Positions 1-9,509 of a stretch of 64,000 nt of DNA are shown here, piece by piece. Origin of the DNA: Kosakonia oryzendophytica (GTDB taxonomy: Bacteria > Pseudomonadota > Gammaproteobacteria > Enterobacterales > Enterobacteriaceae); contig NZ_FMAY01000001.1 in the NCBI RefSeq assembly GCF_900094925.1, positions 558,001-622,000 on the forward strand, in the 5' to 3' direction. Positions within the stretch are counted from its first letter, which is position 1. Each line of letters begins with the position of its first letter. The notes beneath the pieces were generated by a model. The model searched no databases. It was given only the letters and a program-made list of their open reading frames with translations, and was not told where the DNA came from. A program made the translations under genes and the position numbers.

Positions 1-1
1 G

Positions 2-163
2 CCGATGGCCACCAGCACCGGCGCGGGCTCCGGTAGTCAGCACGCAGTAGGCACCGGCGTGATGGGCGGTATGATTTCCGCAACATTACTTGCCATCTTC
101 TTTGTGCCTCTGTTCTTTGTGCTGGTGCGCCGCCGCTTCCCGCTCAAAGAACGTGCGCAGTAA
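2..163 (+). CDS. acrD: AcrD multidrug efflux transporter, C-terminal end (partial)
   Basis: The window opens inside a reading frame whose last 53 codons encode the final part of an RND inner-membrane pump. What is visible is the glycine-rich stretch [20 protein letters not shown], which is the last transmembrane helix, followed by a short basic cytoplasmic tail. AcrD works with AcrA and TolC to export aminoglycosides and other amphiphilic drugs. The tail ends [12 protein letters not shown], which resembles AcrD and not the histidine-rich end of AcrB. The position next to ypfM, yffB and dapE is also that of acrD in E. coli. The start lies outside the window. Confidence 0.9.
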   Translation, partial: PMATSTGAGSGSQHAVGTGVMGGMISATLLAIFFVPLFFVLVRRRFPLKERAQ

Positions 164-208
164 GATACTCCCCCTCTCCCCGAAAGGGGAGAATTAAGCG
201 ATGAAAAC

Positions 209-238
209 AAAAAAGGCGACCTGCGGGTCGCCTTTTTT
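209..238 (+). terminator. Intrinsic terminator after acrD
   Basis: A GC-rich stem (GGCGACC / GGTCGCC, three-base loop TGC) is preceded by six A and followed by a run of T, a classical Rho-independent terminator about 45 bases past the acrD stop. The A run on the other side would also allow some function in the minus direction, for ypfM. Confidence 0.9.
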
Positions 239-299
239 CATGTGGATACTTTCACACATTTAGCTATAAGCCGTCACTGCTTAATAATTCTTCTGGATG

Positions 300-359
300 T
301 TATTTACGAAGCATGTCTTCGATAAAATCTTTCCAGTTCCCCAGTTCATGTTCAATCAT
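300..359 (-). CDS. ypfM: YpfM small protein, 19 residues
   Basis: A 20-codon minus-strand frame starts ATG-ATT-GAA and ends TAA, encoding MIEHELGNWKDFIEDMLRK. This differs from the E. coli small protein YpfM, as I recall it, at a single position (His for Arg at residue 4). The same location between acrD and yffB supports the call. A GAGG ribosome-binding site lies six bases upstream of the ATG. The peptide is amphipathic and acidic with no membrane segment. Its function is unknown to me. Conservation of length, sequence and position argues that it is a real gene. Confidence 0.85.
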   Translation of the reverse strand: MIEHELGNWKDFIEDMLRK

Positions 360-543
360 AACTACCTCTCTTATTATTGCGATCATTCTACTTAAAACAG
401 CAGCCACTGTGAAGATACTTCAACCAATTGCTTTAATCGTTGTTTGCAGGGTATGTTTAATAACTGGTTTCACTATGCGCCGTTCACCTGTCATTTAATG
501 TGAGTAACGGCAATATTCCGTAAAAACTTTAGGGCCAAATGAA

Positions 544-981
544 ATGACATTCACATTGTGTGATAAACATTCCATTAATGAGGTTGACTGGTTGGAATTA
601 AGTGCCTTGCTCGCCGCAGGCGGGCTCAATCAGCGCCCGCCTGACCTCGTAGAGCAGGCGTGGTGTAACAGCACCTTTTGCTGGTTCGGTTACCATGACG
701 GCGAACTGGTCGCTACAGCCCGCGCCATCAGCGATTTAACATGGGCAAGCTATGTGGCTGATATTGTTGTCGCTCCGCAAATGCAGGGTCGCGGTTATGG
801 TAAACAATTAATGATGGACATCGTTAAAACATTATTACCTCACGGTAAAATCTTTATTTATTCAGTGCCGGAAAAAACGGGATTTTATCAACAATATGGT
901 TTTCGCTTTTTAACAACCGGAATGGTATGCGCAACATCTGAGAGTTTATTCAAGCTGGAGCAGAGTGGCTATATTCGCTGA
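544..981 (+). CDS. GNAT-family N-acetyltransferase
   Basis: This 145-residue protein fits the GNAT fold. It has the acetyl-CoA binding motif A (VVAPQMQGRGYGKQLM, about residues 78-93), with the Q/RxxGxG signature, preceded by the beta strand YVADIVV. A C-terminal FYQQYGFRF segment is typical of motif B in this family. The acceptor substrate cannot be told from sequence. The gene stands alone between ypfM and yffB, a place where I do not recall a gene in E. coli K-12, so it may be an accessory insertion. The ATG at 544 directly follows a three-codon frame that overlaps it (ATGAAATGA). No strong Shine-Dalgarno sequence is visible. Confidence 0.8.
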   Translation: MTFTLCDKHSINEVDWLELSALLAAGGLNQRPPDLVEQAWCNSTFCWFGYHDGELVATARAISDLTWASYVADIVVAPQMQGRGYGKQLMMDIVKTLLPHGKIFIYSVPEKTGFYQQYGFRFLTTGMVCATSESLFKLEQSGYIR

Positions 982-1072
982 ATTATCATTAACAGGCGAA
1001 TGATATTCTTTTTAAAATCCGTTATTCTAAATTCTTGTTCAAATAACCAAAAATGAGACAAAAGGATTCACC

Positions 1073-1429
1073 ATGTTCACAATGTACGGTATCAAAAACT
1101 GCGACACCATCAAAAAAGCCCGTCGCTGGCTGGAAGAAAACCAGGTGGATTATCGCTTTCACGATTACCGGGCAGACGGCATTGATGCACAACTGCTGCA
1201 TACTTTTATTGCAGAACTGGGCTGGGAAGCTCTGCTGAACACACGGGGCACTACCTGGCGTAAACTGGATGCCTCCCTGCGCGACACGATCACCCACGCC
1301 GATGCTGCCGTTGCACTGATGGTGGAAATGCCGGCAATTATCAAACGACCATTGCTCTGCGCGCCCGGTAAGCCTATGCTGCTGGGTTTCAATGAATCCA
1401 GTTATGAGAAGTTTATCAACGAGGTGTAG
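1073..1429 (+). CDS. yffB: YffB, ArsC/Spx-family protein
   Basis: The 118-residue product has the same length as E. coli YffB and matches it almost throughout. The thioredoxin-like ArsC fold starts with [17 protein letters not shown], where a single cysteine (residue 10) occupies the place of the catalytic cysteine in arsenate reductases. The C-terminal half carries the family pattern IIKRPLL and a glycine-rich end. Family members bind glutathione or act as reductases, but the substrate of YffB is not established. An AGGA ribosome-binding site precedes the ATG. Only three bases separate the stop from dapE, so the two are almost certainly cotranscribed. Confidence 0.93.
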   Translation: MFTMYGIKNCDTIKKARRWLEENQVDYRFHDYRADGIDAQLLHTFIAELGWEALLNTRGTTWRKLDASLRDTITHADAAVALMVEMPAIIKRPLLCAPGKPMLLGFNESSYEKFINEV

Positions 1430-1432
1430 TTT

Positions 1433-2560
1433 ATGTCGTGCCCGGTTATTGAGCTGACACAGCAGCTTATTCGTCGCCCTTCTCTCAGTCCCGATGACGC
1501 GGGATGTCAGGCGTTAATGATTGCGCGCCTGCGTGCTATCGGTTTCACCGTTGAGCCGATGGATTTTGGCGACACGCAAAACTTCTGGGCATGGCGTGGT
1601 CAGGGGGAAACGCTGGCCTTCGCCGGTCATACCGACGTGGTTCCGGCCGGTGATGCGGATCGCTGGATCAATCCCCCGTTTGAACCCACCATCCGCGATG
1701 GCATGCTGTTTGGCCGTGGCGCGGCGGACATGAAAGGATCACTGGCGGCCATGGTCGTTGCCGCCGAGCGATTCGTCGCTCAGCACCCGCAGCATAAAGG
1801 CCGCCTCGCATTTCTAATCACCTCCGATGAAGAAGCCAGCGCCGCGAACGGCACGGTCAAAGTGGTGGAAACGCTGATGGCGCGTAACGAACGCCTGGAT
1901 TACTGCCTGGTAGGTGAACCGTCGAGCACTGAAGTGGTGGGCGACGTGGTAAAAAATGGCCGCCGCGGTTCCATGACCTGTAACCTGACTATCCACGGCG
2001 TACAGGGCCACGTGGCGTATCCGCATCTCGCCGATAACCCGGTGCACCGCGCCGCCCCCATGATCAGCGAACTGGTGGGCATCGAATGGGATAAAGGCAA
2101 CGACTATTTCCCACCGACCAGTATGCAAATTGCCAATATCAAAGCCGGTACGGGCAGCAACAACGTGATTCCTGGCGATCTGTTTGTGCAGTTTAACTTC
2201 CGCTTCAGTACTGAACTGACGGATGAGATGATCAAAGCAAAAGTTATTGCGCTGCTGGAAAAACATCAGCTGCGTTATACCGTGGAGTGGTGGATCTCCG
2301 GGCAACCGTTTTTGACCGGGCGCGGCAAACTGGTGGATGCGGTCGTGAACGCCATTGAGCACTATAATGAGATTAAACCGCAGTTGTTAACCACTGGTGG
2401 CACCTCAGATGGCCGTTTTATCGCGCAAATGGGTGCGCAAGTGGTAGAACTTGGGCCGGTCAACGCGACCATTCACAAGATTAACGAATGCGTGAATGCT
2501 GCGGATTTGCAGATGCTTGCCCGTATGTATCAACGCATTATGGAACAACTCATCGCCTGA
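1433..2560 (+). CDS. dapE: Succinyl-diaminopimelate desuccinylase
   Basis: DapE hydrolyses N-succinyl-L,L-diaminopimelate to L,L-diaminopimelate and succinate, a step in lysine and cell-wall precursor synthesis in the cytosol. The 375 residues match the E. coli enzyme in length. The M20 metallopeptidase dizinc site is visible: AGHTDVVP with His66 and Asp68, GRGAADMKG with Asp99, the SDEE pair at 132-134 with the catalytic glutamate, and a late histidine in ATIHKINE. The dimerisation domain occupies the middle of the chain. It follows yffB by three bases and is followed after 17 bases by ypfN, so the three form an operon. dapA, from the same pathway, lies 6 kb away on the other strand. Confidence 0.97.
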   Translation: MSCPVIELTQQLIRRPSLSPDDAGCQALMIARLRAIGFTVEPMDFGDTQNFWAWRGQGETLAFAGHTDVVPAGDADRWINPPFEPTIRDGMLFGRGAADMKGSLAAMVVAAERFVAQHPQHKGRLAFLITSDEEASAANGTVKVVETLMARNERLDYCLVGEPSSTEVVGDVVKNGRRGSMTCNLTIHGVQGHVAYPHLADNPVHRAAPMISELVGIEWDKGNDYFPPTSMQIANIKAGTGSNNVIPGDLFVQFNFRFSTELTDEMIKAKVIALLEKHQLRYTVEWWISGQPFLTGRGKLVDAVVNAIEHYNEIKPQLLTTGGTSDGRFIAQMGAQVVELGPVNATIHKINECVNAADLQMLARMYQRIMEQLIA

Positions 2561-2577
2561 CGGGTCTGGAGGATTGC

Positions 2578-2778
2578 ATGGACTGGCTTGCTAAATACTG
2601 GTGGATCCTGGTGCTGGTGTTTTTACTCGGCGTGATACTGAATGTGATTAAAGATCTGAATCGCGTCGACCATAAAAAATTCCTCGCCAACAAACCGGAG
2701 CTTCCTCCCCATCGTGATTTTAACGACAAGTGGGATGATGAAGACAACTGGCCAAAAAAAGACCAGCCGAAAAAGTAA
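2578..2778 (+). CDS. ypfN: YpfN small membrane protein
   Basis: The protein has 66 residues. The N-terminal part [20 protein letters not shown] is one hydrophobic helix, and the remainder is a charged, lysine- and aspartate-rich cytoplasmic tail. It matches the uncharacterised UPF0370 family member YpfN of E. coli in size and position. The ATG at 2578 was chosen because GGAGG lies just before it and because the upstream extension of the frame overlaps dapE. It is the last gene of the yffB-dapE-ypfN unit, since a terminator follows. Function unknown. Confidence 0.92.
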   Translation: MDWLAKYWWILVLVFLLGVILNVIKDLNRVDHKKFLANKPELPPHRDFNDKWDDEDNWPKKDQPKK

Positions 2779-2788
2779 CGCACCGTAC

Positions 2789-2816
2789 GCCACTCCCCCC
2801 GGGAGTGGCTGTTTTA
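2789..2816 (+). terminator. Intrinsic terminator after ypfN
   Basis: A perfect nine-base-pair stem (GCCACTCCC / GGGAGTGGC) with a CCC loop is followed by TGTTTT. It ends the yffB-dapE-ypfN transcript just where the convergent ypfH gene stops at 2814. Confidence 0.85.
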
Positions 2817-3512
2817 TATCAGTTCAATGATATCGTCGTCATCAGGTTTGCCACCGCTTAACGCCTCATCAAAATAGTGCTTCGGCACGGTATAGCGCAG
2901 ATGGTTCAGCGCCAGCGCCATGCTGCGGTCATCAATGGCATGCTCCAAATCCTCCACGATATCCAGCGTCACATCGCCCCCCAGGCTCTGCAAGGCTTCC
3001 TCTGCGGCAACGGCCCAGGCCAGATCGATAACGCGGTCTTCCCCACCGTGGATCAAGTGAATGGTATGTGCAGCAGAAACCGCCTGCGGCAGCGTGGCAT
3101 AGCGACCATTAAACGCGATCACCCGTGAGGCCAGATCGGGCTGGGCTTTTACCCCTTCCAACGCCATGATTGCGCCCTGGGAAAAACCGATCAGTGCCGT
3201 CGCCCGGGCATCAAGCCCGCTCTGTTTCTGCCAGTAACGCACGGTATCGATAAACACCGGCATAATGGCATCCACACGCTGTTGCCGGTTCTCTTCCGTT
3301 ACGCCATCCACGGAAAACCATTGACGCCCTGGCGCAGGACCGCTGGCTTCGGCGCCGCCGATACTGACCACCAGTGCATCCGGAAATTGCGCGGCGAACC
3401 GGCTACCGATTTCGCCCATCCCGACAGGGTTATCGCCGACGCCATGAAACAGCAGCAGCAATTGTTTCGCCGGAGTTTGGGGGCTTTGCACGACAAAATG
3501 GTCATGTTTCAT
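2814..3512 (-). CDS. ypfH: YpfH esterase, alpha/beta hydrolase
   Basis: The 232-residue protein is a cytosolic carboxylesterase of the phospholipase/carboxylesterase type. It shows the oxyanion segment LLLLFHGVGDNP near the N terminus, the nucleophile elbow GFSQGA, an acidic residue in the HGGEDRVID segment, and a late histidine in EDLEHAID, which complete the Ser-Asp-His triad. The start at 3512 gives the same length as E. coli YpfH and has AAGGAG upstream, while the 20-residue upstream extension has no such support. E. coli YpfH acts on short acyl esters in vitro; its natural substrate is unknown. It lies downstream of tmcA in the same direction. Confidence 0.9.
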   Translation of the reverse strand: MKHDHFVVQSPQTPAKQLLLLFHGVGDNPVGMGEIGSRFAAQFPDALVVSIGGAEASGPAPGRQWFSVDGVTEENRQQRVDAIMPVFIDTVRYWQKQSGLDARATALIGFSQGAIMALEGVKAQPDLASRVIAFNGRYATLPQAVSAAHTIHLIHGGEDRVIDLAWAVAAEEALQSLGGDVTLDIVEDLEHAIDDRSMALALNHLRYTVPKHYFDEALSGGKPDDDDIIELI

Positions 3513-3589
3513 GGTTGTCTCCTTCATTTGATAGATGCAGTTTACGCCGGGGAGCAATAATGACCATGCCATTTAACTGAAGGAGTTAG

Positions 3590-5605
3590 TTAAAAAAACT
3601 GCAGTTTCCTCACCTGTTCTTTCAGCATTTCTGTGCGTTGCGTATCAAGCGCACACAAAGCCTGTGCCGCCTCCACGCGCTGCTGTGCCAGCAAGGCTTT
3701 ACGGCCAGAAAGAGATAAGCACTCGCACAGCGTTTGCTCGCGCTCGCCAGCGGTAAGCTGGCCTCGCAACGCCAGCAGCGGTAACGCGCTACGGTTCAAC
3801 AAACGGTGTAATGCGCCCATCGCTGCGGATAATGGGCGATGGGCAAAAGCAAACCCCGCCAGCTCACACCAGTCATCATCATTAAAGGTAGCCGTTTGTG
3901 CCGACGGAAGGGGTAACGTTTCCTGCCGCCAGTGGGAAAGCCAGGGCAGATCGCGTGCCAGCCGCACTTGCTCACGCGCCGCTAATTCGTGCCCGGCTGT
4001 GGTTAATGGCAACAGCGCCATGGCGGTGTAACAGCCGCTGCTGGCTTCCCGGTGACTGCCCAGGCGCACCAGCAAAAAACCGCAGCGCTGCCAGAAACGC
4101 CACAGCATGGGCGTGTAACCAAAACTGACAGAGAGATAATCGACACCACAACTGTTCGCCTGCGCCCGGGTGATTAACGCCGAACCGATGCCTTCACGCT
4201 GGCTGTAGGGATGAACCGCAATGCGACTAATCCGCAACCCGCGCAGGGTTGCCGCCAGCGGACTGCCACCATGCGCCGCCAGCGATTGCGCCACCAGGTT
4301 GCCACGCGGGCGACGAAAACCGGCCCACACAGCCTGGCTTAACGCCTCGCTGAGTCCCCCCTCTTCCACCAGCCACAACGCTGCCACGATCGTCTGCGCT
4401 TTTTCCGCCAGCCAGAAATGCTGTCCGGGGGCATCCATCATGCGCCGCAAATCGAGTGGAGAAGTACGGTAATGCGCACTCGCCAACAGGCGATAGAGCG
4501 CAGCAGGTTGCGCGGGATTGTGCTGCCATGCGCGCTGTGCCAGCGGCTGCATCACACATTCGCCTTTCGGAACATCAGCGGGGGGGGCATCGTCAAACAG
4601 CAGCAGCGTACTGATAAAGCGCTCCAGCGGGCAGCCTTTCGCCCAGCGCAGTGGCGTGCTCAGTGTGGAATGACGCAAGCGTGGAAAACCCGCACAGAAC
4701 TTGAGCAGAAATCCCTGACCGGTACCTTCATATCCCTGAACCGTGGTGGTCAGTAACACATGGCTGAACGCGACCGTCAGGGCATGCAGCAACGGGCCTG
4801 GGATCGCCGCGGCTTCATCCACCACCAGCCAGCCAGGCTGCGCACCGGTGCGCTCAATCTGCTGCAATAATGCATCCGGCGCGATAAAGGTAAAGCGTTC
4901 TCCGGCGTAATGCGCCAGCACATCGGTTGCGGCACGCGCCGGAGCCGTGATCACCACTGGATCGGATAACTGCGCGATATGCATACCCGCCAGCGCCGAT
5001 TTGCCACGACCGCGCGGGGCCGTCACTACCATCACGCCAGGCGGCATGGTACGTAGTGCGGTAAGGATCTGCGCTTGCTCATGTTCAGGCTCCCCCGTTG
5101 CCGGATGCCAGGCCGGGCGGGCAGCAAAGTGGGGAAGCATGAGAGGCTGATTTTCATGCCACTGTACCGTCTCGCCGTCTGCTGCGGCGGTCTGGCAGAA
5201 ATGTCGAACAAATGTGGGGACGGGGATGGGATCGACAGTGTCGCTCCAGCGGCAACTGTCGGCGTCCGGCAAGTGCGGCCACTGCGCCTGCGGCGGCGTT
5301 AACAACACCAGCCAGCTTCCGGCCTTTAACGTTCCGCCCAGTGCAGCAAAAGCAGCAACATCAAAGCCCTGGCGTGCATCAAAAATCGCATGGCGGAATT
5401 CTCGCCCGAGCAGGGTTGCGAGCGCGCGCGGCGAACAGTGCGGCGACCAGCCTGCTGGCTCACCGACCCACAGCCAGTCTCCCGGCACAGTTGCACGTAA
5501 CGTCTCAGCTTGCTGTTCGCACCACGCTGCCTGACCGCTTACCACCAGTAACCGACGGATGCCTTCCTGCGCCATCCGCGCGGTCTCTTCAATAAATGCC
5601 TGCAT
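3590..5605 (-). CDS. tmcA: tRNA(Met) cytidine acetyltransferase
   Basis: TmcA uses ATP and acetyl-CoA to form N4-acetylcytidine at the wobble position of elongator tRNA-Met, preventing misreading of isoleucine codons. The 671-residue chain shows the family's domain order: an N-terminal DUF1726 domain, a RNA-helicase-like ATPase with Walker A (TAPRGRGKSAL, about residue 197) and Walker B (WLVVDEAAAIP), then a GNAT domain with AVHPYSQREGIGSALI, and a C-terminal tRNA-binding tail. The ATG at 5605 is preceded directly by an in-frame GTG, so one more residue is possible. The gap to ypfJ is nine bases from this ATG, indicating cotranscription. Confidence 0.95.
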   Translation of the reverse strand: MQAFIEETARMAQEGIRRLLVVSGQAAWCEQQAETLRATVPGDWLWVGEPAGWSPHCSPRALATLLGREFRHAIFDARQGFDVAAFAALGGTLKAGSWLVLLTPPQAQWPHLPDADSCRWSDTVDPIPVPTFVRHFCQTAAADGETVQWHENQPLMLPHFAARPAWHPATGEPEHEQAQILTALRTMPPGVMVVTAPRGRGKSALAGMHIAQLSDPVVITAPARAATDVLAHYAGERFTFIAPDALLQQIERTGAQPGWLVVDEAAAIPGPLLHALTVAFSHVLLTTTVQGYEGTGQGFLLKFCAGFPRLRHSTLSTPLRWAKGCPLERFISTLLLFDDAPPADVPKGECVMQPLAQRAWQHNPAQPAALYRLLASAHYRTSPLDLRRMMDAPGQHFWLAEKAQTIVAALWLVEEGGLSEALSQAVWAGFRRPRGNLVAQSLAAHGGSPLAATLRGLRISRIAVHPYSQREGIGSALITRAQANSCGVDYLSVSFGYTPMLWRFWQRCGFLLVRLGSHREASSGCYTAMALLPLTTAGHELAAREQVRLARDLPWLSHWRQETLPLPSAQTATFNDDDWCELAGFAFAHRPLSAAMGALHRLLNRSALPLLALRGQLTAGEREQTLCECLSLSGRKALLAQQRVEAAQALCALDTQRTEMLKEQVRKLQFF

Positions 5606-5614
5606 CACAAAGAA

Positions 5615-6478
5615 TTACAACTGCCCGCTAAACGTGTCGCACTGCGCCGGATCGCCGCTGTCCATACCGCGCTTGAACCAGCTATAGCGCTGTTCCGACG
5701 TACCGTGGGTGAAGCTGTCCGGGAAGACCTGCCCCTGGCTGCGCTGTTGTAAACGGTCGTCACCAATGGCCCGCGCGGCATTCAGCGCCTCTTCCAGATC
5801 GCCCGGCTCCAGCACTCCCTGCTGCTGCATGCTGTGCCCCCAGACGCCCGCATAGCAATCCGCCTGTAGCTCCAGCCGTACGGAAAGCGCATTAACCTGC
5901 GTCGGCGAGGCATTCTGCTGCAGGCGGCGAACTTTCTCTTCAGTACCCAGCAATTTCTGTACGTGATGCCCGACTTCATGGGCAATGACATAACCCTGCG
6001 CAAAATCGCCATCCGCGCCCAGTTTGGTTTTCATTTCGTCGTAAAAAGAGAGGTCGATATAGATCTTGCTGTCCGCCGGACAGTAGAACGGCCCCATAAT
6101 GGCTTGCCCGGTACCGCACCCCGTATTGAAACGATTACGGTACAGCACCAGTTTAGGCTGCTGGTAGTGACGCCCCATTTTTTCAAACAGTTGTCCCCAG
6201 GTCTCTTCGGTGGTGGCAAATATCACGCTGGTAAAACGCGCGGATTCATCCTCCTGCGGGTTAATGTGTTGTTGCTGTGAGGGGGGATTGACAGGTTGGC
6301 CGGTTAACAGGCCGGTTAAGTCGACACCGTAATAACTGGCTACTATCACCAGAAACAGCAGAATGATCCCGCCTTTACCGCCAGGCAGGCGAAAACCCGG
6401 CCCCCGGATGAACGGACCGCCCGACTCATCGCGTCGGTCTTCTACATTGTTGCTTTCTCGACGCCCTTGCCAGCGCAT
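5615..6478 (-). CDS. ypfJ: YpfJ putative neutral zinc metallopeptidase
   Basis: The 287-residue protein has a basic, disordered N terminus with the RRDES segment, one membrane helix (about residues 36-50, [16 protein letters not shown]), and a large periplasmic domain. The zinc-binding HExxH motif is seen as [10 protein letters not shown] near residue 167, and ELQADCYAG further on supplies the third ligand region. It belongs to the YpfJ/PF04228 family. The name is structural: the cellular substrate is unknown. Start codon ATG with GAGG upstream. The gene is the first of the ypfJ-tmcA-ypfH unit. Confidence 0.92.
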   Translation of the reverse strand: MRWQGRRESNNVEDRRDESGGPFIRGPGFRLPGGKGGIILLFLVIVASYYGVDLTGLLTGQPVNPPSQQQHINPQEDESARFTSVIFATTEETWGQLFEKMGRHYQQPKLVLYRNRFNTGCGTGQAIMGPFYCPADSKIYIDLSFYDEMKTKLGADGDFAQGYVIAHEVGHHVQKLLGTEEKVRRLQQNASPTQVNALSVRLELQADCYAGVWGHSMQQQGVLEPGDLEEALNAARAIGDDRLQQRSQGQVFPDSFTHGTSEQRYSWFKRGMDSGDPAQCDTFSGQL

Positions 6479-6562
6479 AACAACCTCACTATTCCAATAA
6501 TGGACTCAGTGTATATATGATCGTAGGCGCTTAGGGAAGGATTACCACAGGAAAAACGGTGC

Positions 6563-6594
6563 AGAAAACCAGAGGATACCATGACCCTCTGGTT
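6563..6594 (-). terminator. Likely terminator after purC
   Basis: A nine-base inverted repeat AACCAGAGG / CCTCTGGTT, with about a ten-base loop, lies 18 bases past the purC stop. Read on the minus strand it runs into TTTTCTG, a short U tract. The weak U run makes this a moderate call. Confidence 0.6.
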
Positions 6595-6611
6595 ATGACG
6601 CAGACAGGCAA

Positions 6612-7325
6612 TCAGTCGAGTTTCACACCCAGGCGGTGCGCAACGGCTTCATATGCTTCGATCAGGCCACCGAGGCTCTGGCGGAAGCGATCTTTGTCCA
6701 TTTTATCCAGCGTCTCTTTGTCCCACAGGCGGCTACCGTCCGGAGAGAACTCGTCGCCCAGCACCACTTCGCCTTTAAACAGACCGAATTCCAGTTTGAA
6801 GTCGACAAGGATCAGACCCGCGTCATCAAACAGTTTTTTCAGTACGTCGTTGGCTTTGTAAGTAAGCTCTTTCATGCGCGCCAGGTTTTCTTTATTCACC
6901 CAACCGAAAGTTTCGCAGTATGACTCGTTAATCATGGGATCATGCATGGCGTCATTTTTCAGGAACATATCGAACAATGGCGGATTCAGCTCGATGCCTT
7001 CCTCAATACCCAGACGTTTCACCAGCGAACCGGCGGCACGGTTACGGACAACACACTCAACCGGCACCATCTCCAGTTTTTTCACCAGGCATTCGGTATC
7101 GGAGAGCAGCGCTTCCATCTGGGTCGGGATACCCGCTTCTTGCAGTTTGCTCATAATGAAATGGTTGAACTTGTTGTTCACCATGCCCTTACGATCGAAC
7201 TGTTCGATGCGCGCGCCATCCCCTGCTGACGTATCATTGCGGAATTCGAGCACCAACAGATCCGGGTTTTCCGTACTGTAAACGGTCTTCGCTTTGCCAC
7301 GATACAACTCAGCTTGCTTTTGCAT
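6612..7325 (-). CDS. purC: SAICAR synthetase
   Basis: PurC joins aspartate to carboxyaminoimidazole ribotide using ATP, step eight of purine biosynthesis in the cytosol. The 237 residues equal the E. coli enzyme in length. Family landmarks are the N-terminal YRGKAKTVY nucleotide loop, the [12 protein letters not shown] segment, and DFKLEFG followed by [12 protein letters not shown], which form the substrate pocket. GGAG lies upstream of the ATG. A PurR-type operator is present 53 bases upstream, consistent with repression by purines. bamC lies upstream on the same strand but a strong terminator separates them. Confidence 0.97.
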   Translation of the reverse strand: MQKQAELYRGKAKTVYSTENPDLLVLEFRNDTSAGDGARIEQFDRKGMVNNKFNHFIMSKLQEAGIPTQMEALLSDTECLVKKLEMVPVECVVRNRAAGSLVKRLGIEEGIELNPPLFDMFLKNDAMHDPMINESYCETFGWVNKENLARMKELTYKANDVLKKLFDDAGLILVDFKLEFGLFKGEVVLGDEFSPDGSRLWDKETLDKMDKDRFRQSLGGLIEAYEAVAHRLGVKLD

Positions 7326-7377
7326 CTTTGTTACTCCAGGTGTGATGATATAAATCGAATTTGGCTATTTTACGCCG

Positions 7378-7393
7378 ACGCACACGTTTGCGT
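7378..7393 (-). promoter_or_regulatory. PurR operator of purC
   Basis: The 16-base palindrome ACGCACACGTTTGCGT differs from the PurR consensus (ACGCAAACGTTTGCGT) at one base and lies 53 bases upstream of the purC start codon. PurR with hypoxanthine or guanine bound would block the promoter here, as known for purC of E. coli. Confidence 0.9.
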
Positions 7394-7402
7394 CACCATA
7401 AT

Positions 7403-7430
7403 AAAAAAGGCCGGATACGATCCGGCCTTC
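7403..7430 (-). terminator. Intrinsic terminator after bamC
   Basis: An eight-base-pair stem GGCCGGAT / ATCCGGCC with a three-base loop is preceded by six A on the plus strand, so the minus-strand transcript reads stem then UUUUUU. It ends the dapA-bamC transcript ahead of the purC promoter. Confidence 0.93.
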
Positions 7431-7434
7431 GGGA

Positions 7435-8469
7435 TTAGTGGTTAAAGGCAGACTGGAATGCGGCTACCAGCGCATCATTCTGCGATTGCGTCAGGGTATG
7501 ACCTTTCGGATCAATAAACTGGAGGCTGCTGCGGTTGTCTAAATCACCGACCTGCAGTTTATAATCACCGGAAACGAGGCCCGGATCGCGCGCACCAAGA
7601 TCGCGCCAGCCGCTGTCAGACAGTGGCTTGTAGGTCACCGCCATGCTACCGGTAGAGCGCGTGCTGTCGGTCACTTTCATGCCCACTTTTTCCAGTACGC
7701 CAGGCAGACGCTGCCACACGACGTTAAACGGACCACGCACCACCAGCATTGGCAGACCGGTGTCGTCCGCCGCGCTCTGAACATCCAGCGAGGTTACGCT
7801 GCGTTTTTCTGCGGCATTTTGCGCATCGGTCGCGGTTTGATCCAGCCCGGCGGAGATCACGTTCAGCATTTCAGCGCTGTAGCGCTGCAGCGATGCGGCA
7901 TCCGCTACCGGTTTGCCTGCTTGTTCCAGGTTCACCAGTTTCACCACCACCGCTTGCTGATACCCCTGCGGTTTTACCGAGATTTGATAACGACCACGGT
8001 ACTGCTGATCTTCATCCAGACGGTTCCAGTCAACCCAGTCGGTTGTCAGGGTCTGCGACGCATCGTCACGTTTGGCAATGGCGTAGTTTTTCGCCTGAAG
8101 CACGCTTACCACCTGCGGCCACAGCGTGCTGTTACGGCCCTTTTCAACCATCAGCGTTGCAGTGTCGCCAGTAAACTGGGTGCGCGCACCGCTTACCAGC
8201 GCCAGCGGCTGAGCCGGCGGGCGAATATCTAACTGTTTGCCAACAGCGCCGCTGCCATTGGTTACAGGGACGTTGTAATCCCCGTTCTGCACCGGAAGGA
8301 TCATCCCGGCCGGCGCATGAAGTTCAGCGAGCGGAGCAGCATCCAGATAGGACTCGTCACCGCTAACCTGACGCTTGTAACGTGAATCGGAACTACAGGC
8401 GGCGAGCAACATCACAAGTGAAACACCCGCTACCTTCGCCAGGCGCGACTTCTGTACTGAGTAAGCCAT
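7435..8469 (-). CDS. bamC: Outer-membrane assembly lipoprotein BamC
   Basis: BamC is a lipoprotein of the BamABCDE machine that inserts beta-barrel proteins into the outer membrane. The signal peptide ends in the lipobox LLAAC, with the lipidated cysteine at residue 25. The following segment [17 protein letters not shown] is the conserved unstructured BamD-binding lasso. Two helix-grip domains make up the rest (344 residues, as in E. coli). I chose the ATG at 8469, not the TTG three bases earlier, because GGAG spacing and the E. coli start agree. It follows dapA after 16 bases and is cotranscribed with it. Confidence 0.96.
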   Translation of the reverse strand: MAYSVQKSRLAKVAGVSLVMLLAACSSDSRYKRQVSGDESYLDAAPLAELHAPAGMILPVQNGDYNVPVTNGSGAVGKQLDIRPPAQPLALVSGARTQFTGDTATLMVEKGRNSTLWPQVVSVLQAKNYAIAKRDDASQTLTTDWVDWNRLDEDQQYRGRYQISVKPQGYQQAVVVKLVNLEQAGKPVADAASLQRYSAEMLNVISAGLDQTATDAQNAAEKRSVTSLDVQSAADDTGLPMLVVRGPFNVVWQRLPGVLEKVGMKVTDSTRSTGSMAVTYKPLSDSGWRDLGARDPGLVSGDYKLQVGDLDNRSSLQFIDPKGHTLTQSQNDALVAAFQSAFNH

Positions 8470-8485
8470 CAAATCTCCCTAAACT

Positions 8486-9364
8486 TTACAGCAAACCGGC
8501 ATGCTTAAGCGCTGCGCGGACAACCTCACGACCGTGGTCGGTGATAGGCGTCATCGGCAGACGCAGCGTATCGGTTGCTACAAGTCCCAACTCCTTACAT
8601 GCCCATTTGACCGGGATCGGATTGGGTTCGACAAATAGTTTGTTGTGTAACGGCATCAGACGCTGGTTGATCACGCGCGCTTCGGCATAATGCCCTTGAG
8701 CCGCCAGTTTGCACATATCGGCCATATCGCGCGCCGCTACGTTGCTGGTAACGGAAATCACACCGTGACCGCCAAGCTGCATAAAGTCCATCGCAGTGGC
8801 ATCGTCGCCGCTCAGCAGGATAAAGTCATCTGAAACCAGCTCTTTGATCTGGTGAACGCGACTTAAGTTCCCTGTTGCTTCTTTAATACCGATAATATTT
8901 TTAATTTTCGCCAGACGACCCACGGTTTCCGGCAGCATATCGCAGCCGGTGCGCGACGGCACATTATACAGAATTTGCGGCAGGTCAGTATGTTCAGCGA
9001 TGGCTTTAAAATGCTGGAACAGGCCTTCCTGGGTCGGGCGATTGTAATAAGGGGTAACGGTCAGGCAGCCCACTACGCCGCTGTCGTTAAAACGTTGCGT
9101 CAGGCTGATGGCCTCTGCGGTTGCATTTGCACCTGTTCCGGCAATAATCGGGATGCGCCCGTCAGCCAGCTCCAGGGTCAGCATAACCACATCGCCGTGT
9201 TCATCGTGGCTCAGCGTGGCGGATTCACCGGTAGTCCCTACCGAAACAATCGCCGAGGTTCCATTGGCGACATGATAATCAATCAGTTTTTTCAGGCTTG
9301 ACCGGCAGACTTTACCTTGCGAATCCATCGGCGTGACAAGCGCGACAATACTTCCCGTGAACAT
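8486..9364 (-). CDS. dapA: 4-hydroxy-tetrahydrodipicolinate synthase
   Basis: DapA condenses pyruvate with aspartate semialdehyde, the first committed step towards diaminopimelate and lysine. The 292-residue TIM-barrel shows the Schiff-base lysine at position 161 (GIKEATGN), Tyr133 in LYNVPSRTG and the SVGTTGES loop that binds substrate. The start MFTGSIVA at 9364 was chosen over an upstream in-frame ATG because it gives the E. coli length and has GAGGATGGCCC before it. It heads the dapA-bamC operon and is divergent from gcvR, with about 145 bases between the two starts for both promoters. Confidence 0.97.
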   Translation of the reverse strand: MFTGSIVALVTPMDSQGKVCRSSLKKLIDYHVANGTSAIVSVGTTGESATLSHDEHGDVVMLTLELADGRIPIIAGTGANATAEAISLTQRFNDSGVVGCLTVTPYYNRPTQEGLFQHFKAIAEHTDLPQILYNVPSRTGCDMLPETVGRLAKIKNIIGIKEATGNLSRVHQIKELVSDDFILLSGDDATAMDFMQLGGHGVISVTSNVAARDMADMCKLAAQGHYAEARVINQRLMPLHNKLFVEPNPIPVKWACKELGLVATDTLRLPMTPITDHGREVVRAALKHAGLL

Positions 9365-9509
9365 GGGCCATCCTCTGTGCAAACAAGATTCTCAATGGTA
9401 CGTGCGGTGCTGTAAGAAAAGCAAGAGACCTGAGGCTCTGTGGCGGTTGTATGCCGGTTTTTTTTATGCTTTCCTTATGATTACCTCATGTTTGACAGGA
9501 AGCACAGGT

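Noticed and set aside
313-498. A 61-codon frame near ypfM
   Set aside because: It has no ribosome-binding site, overlaps ypfM, and its composition is that of AT-rich intergenic DNA.
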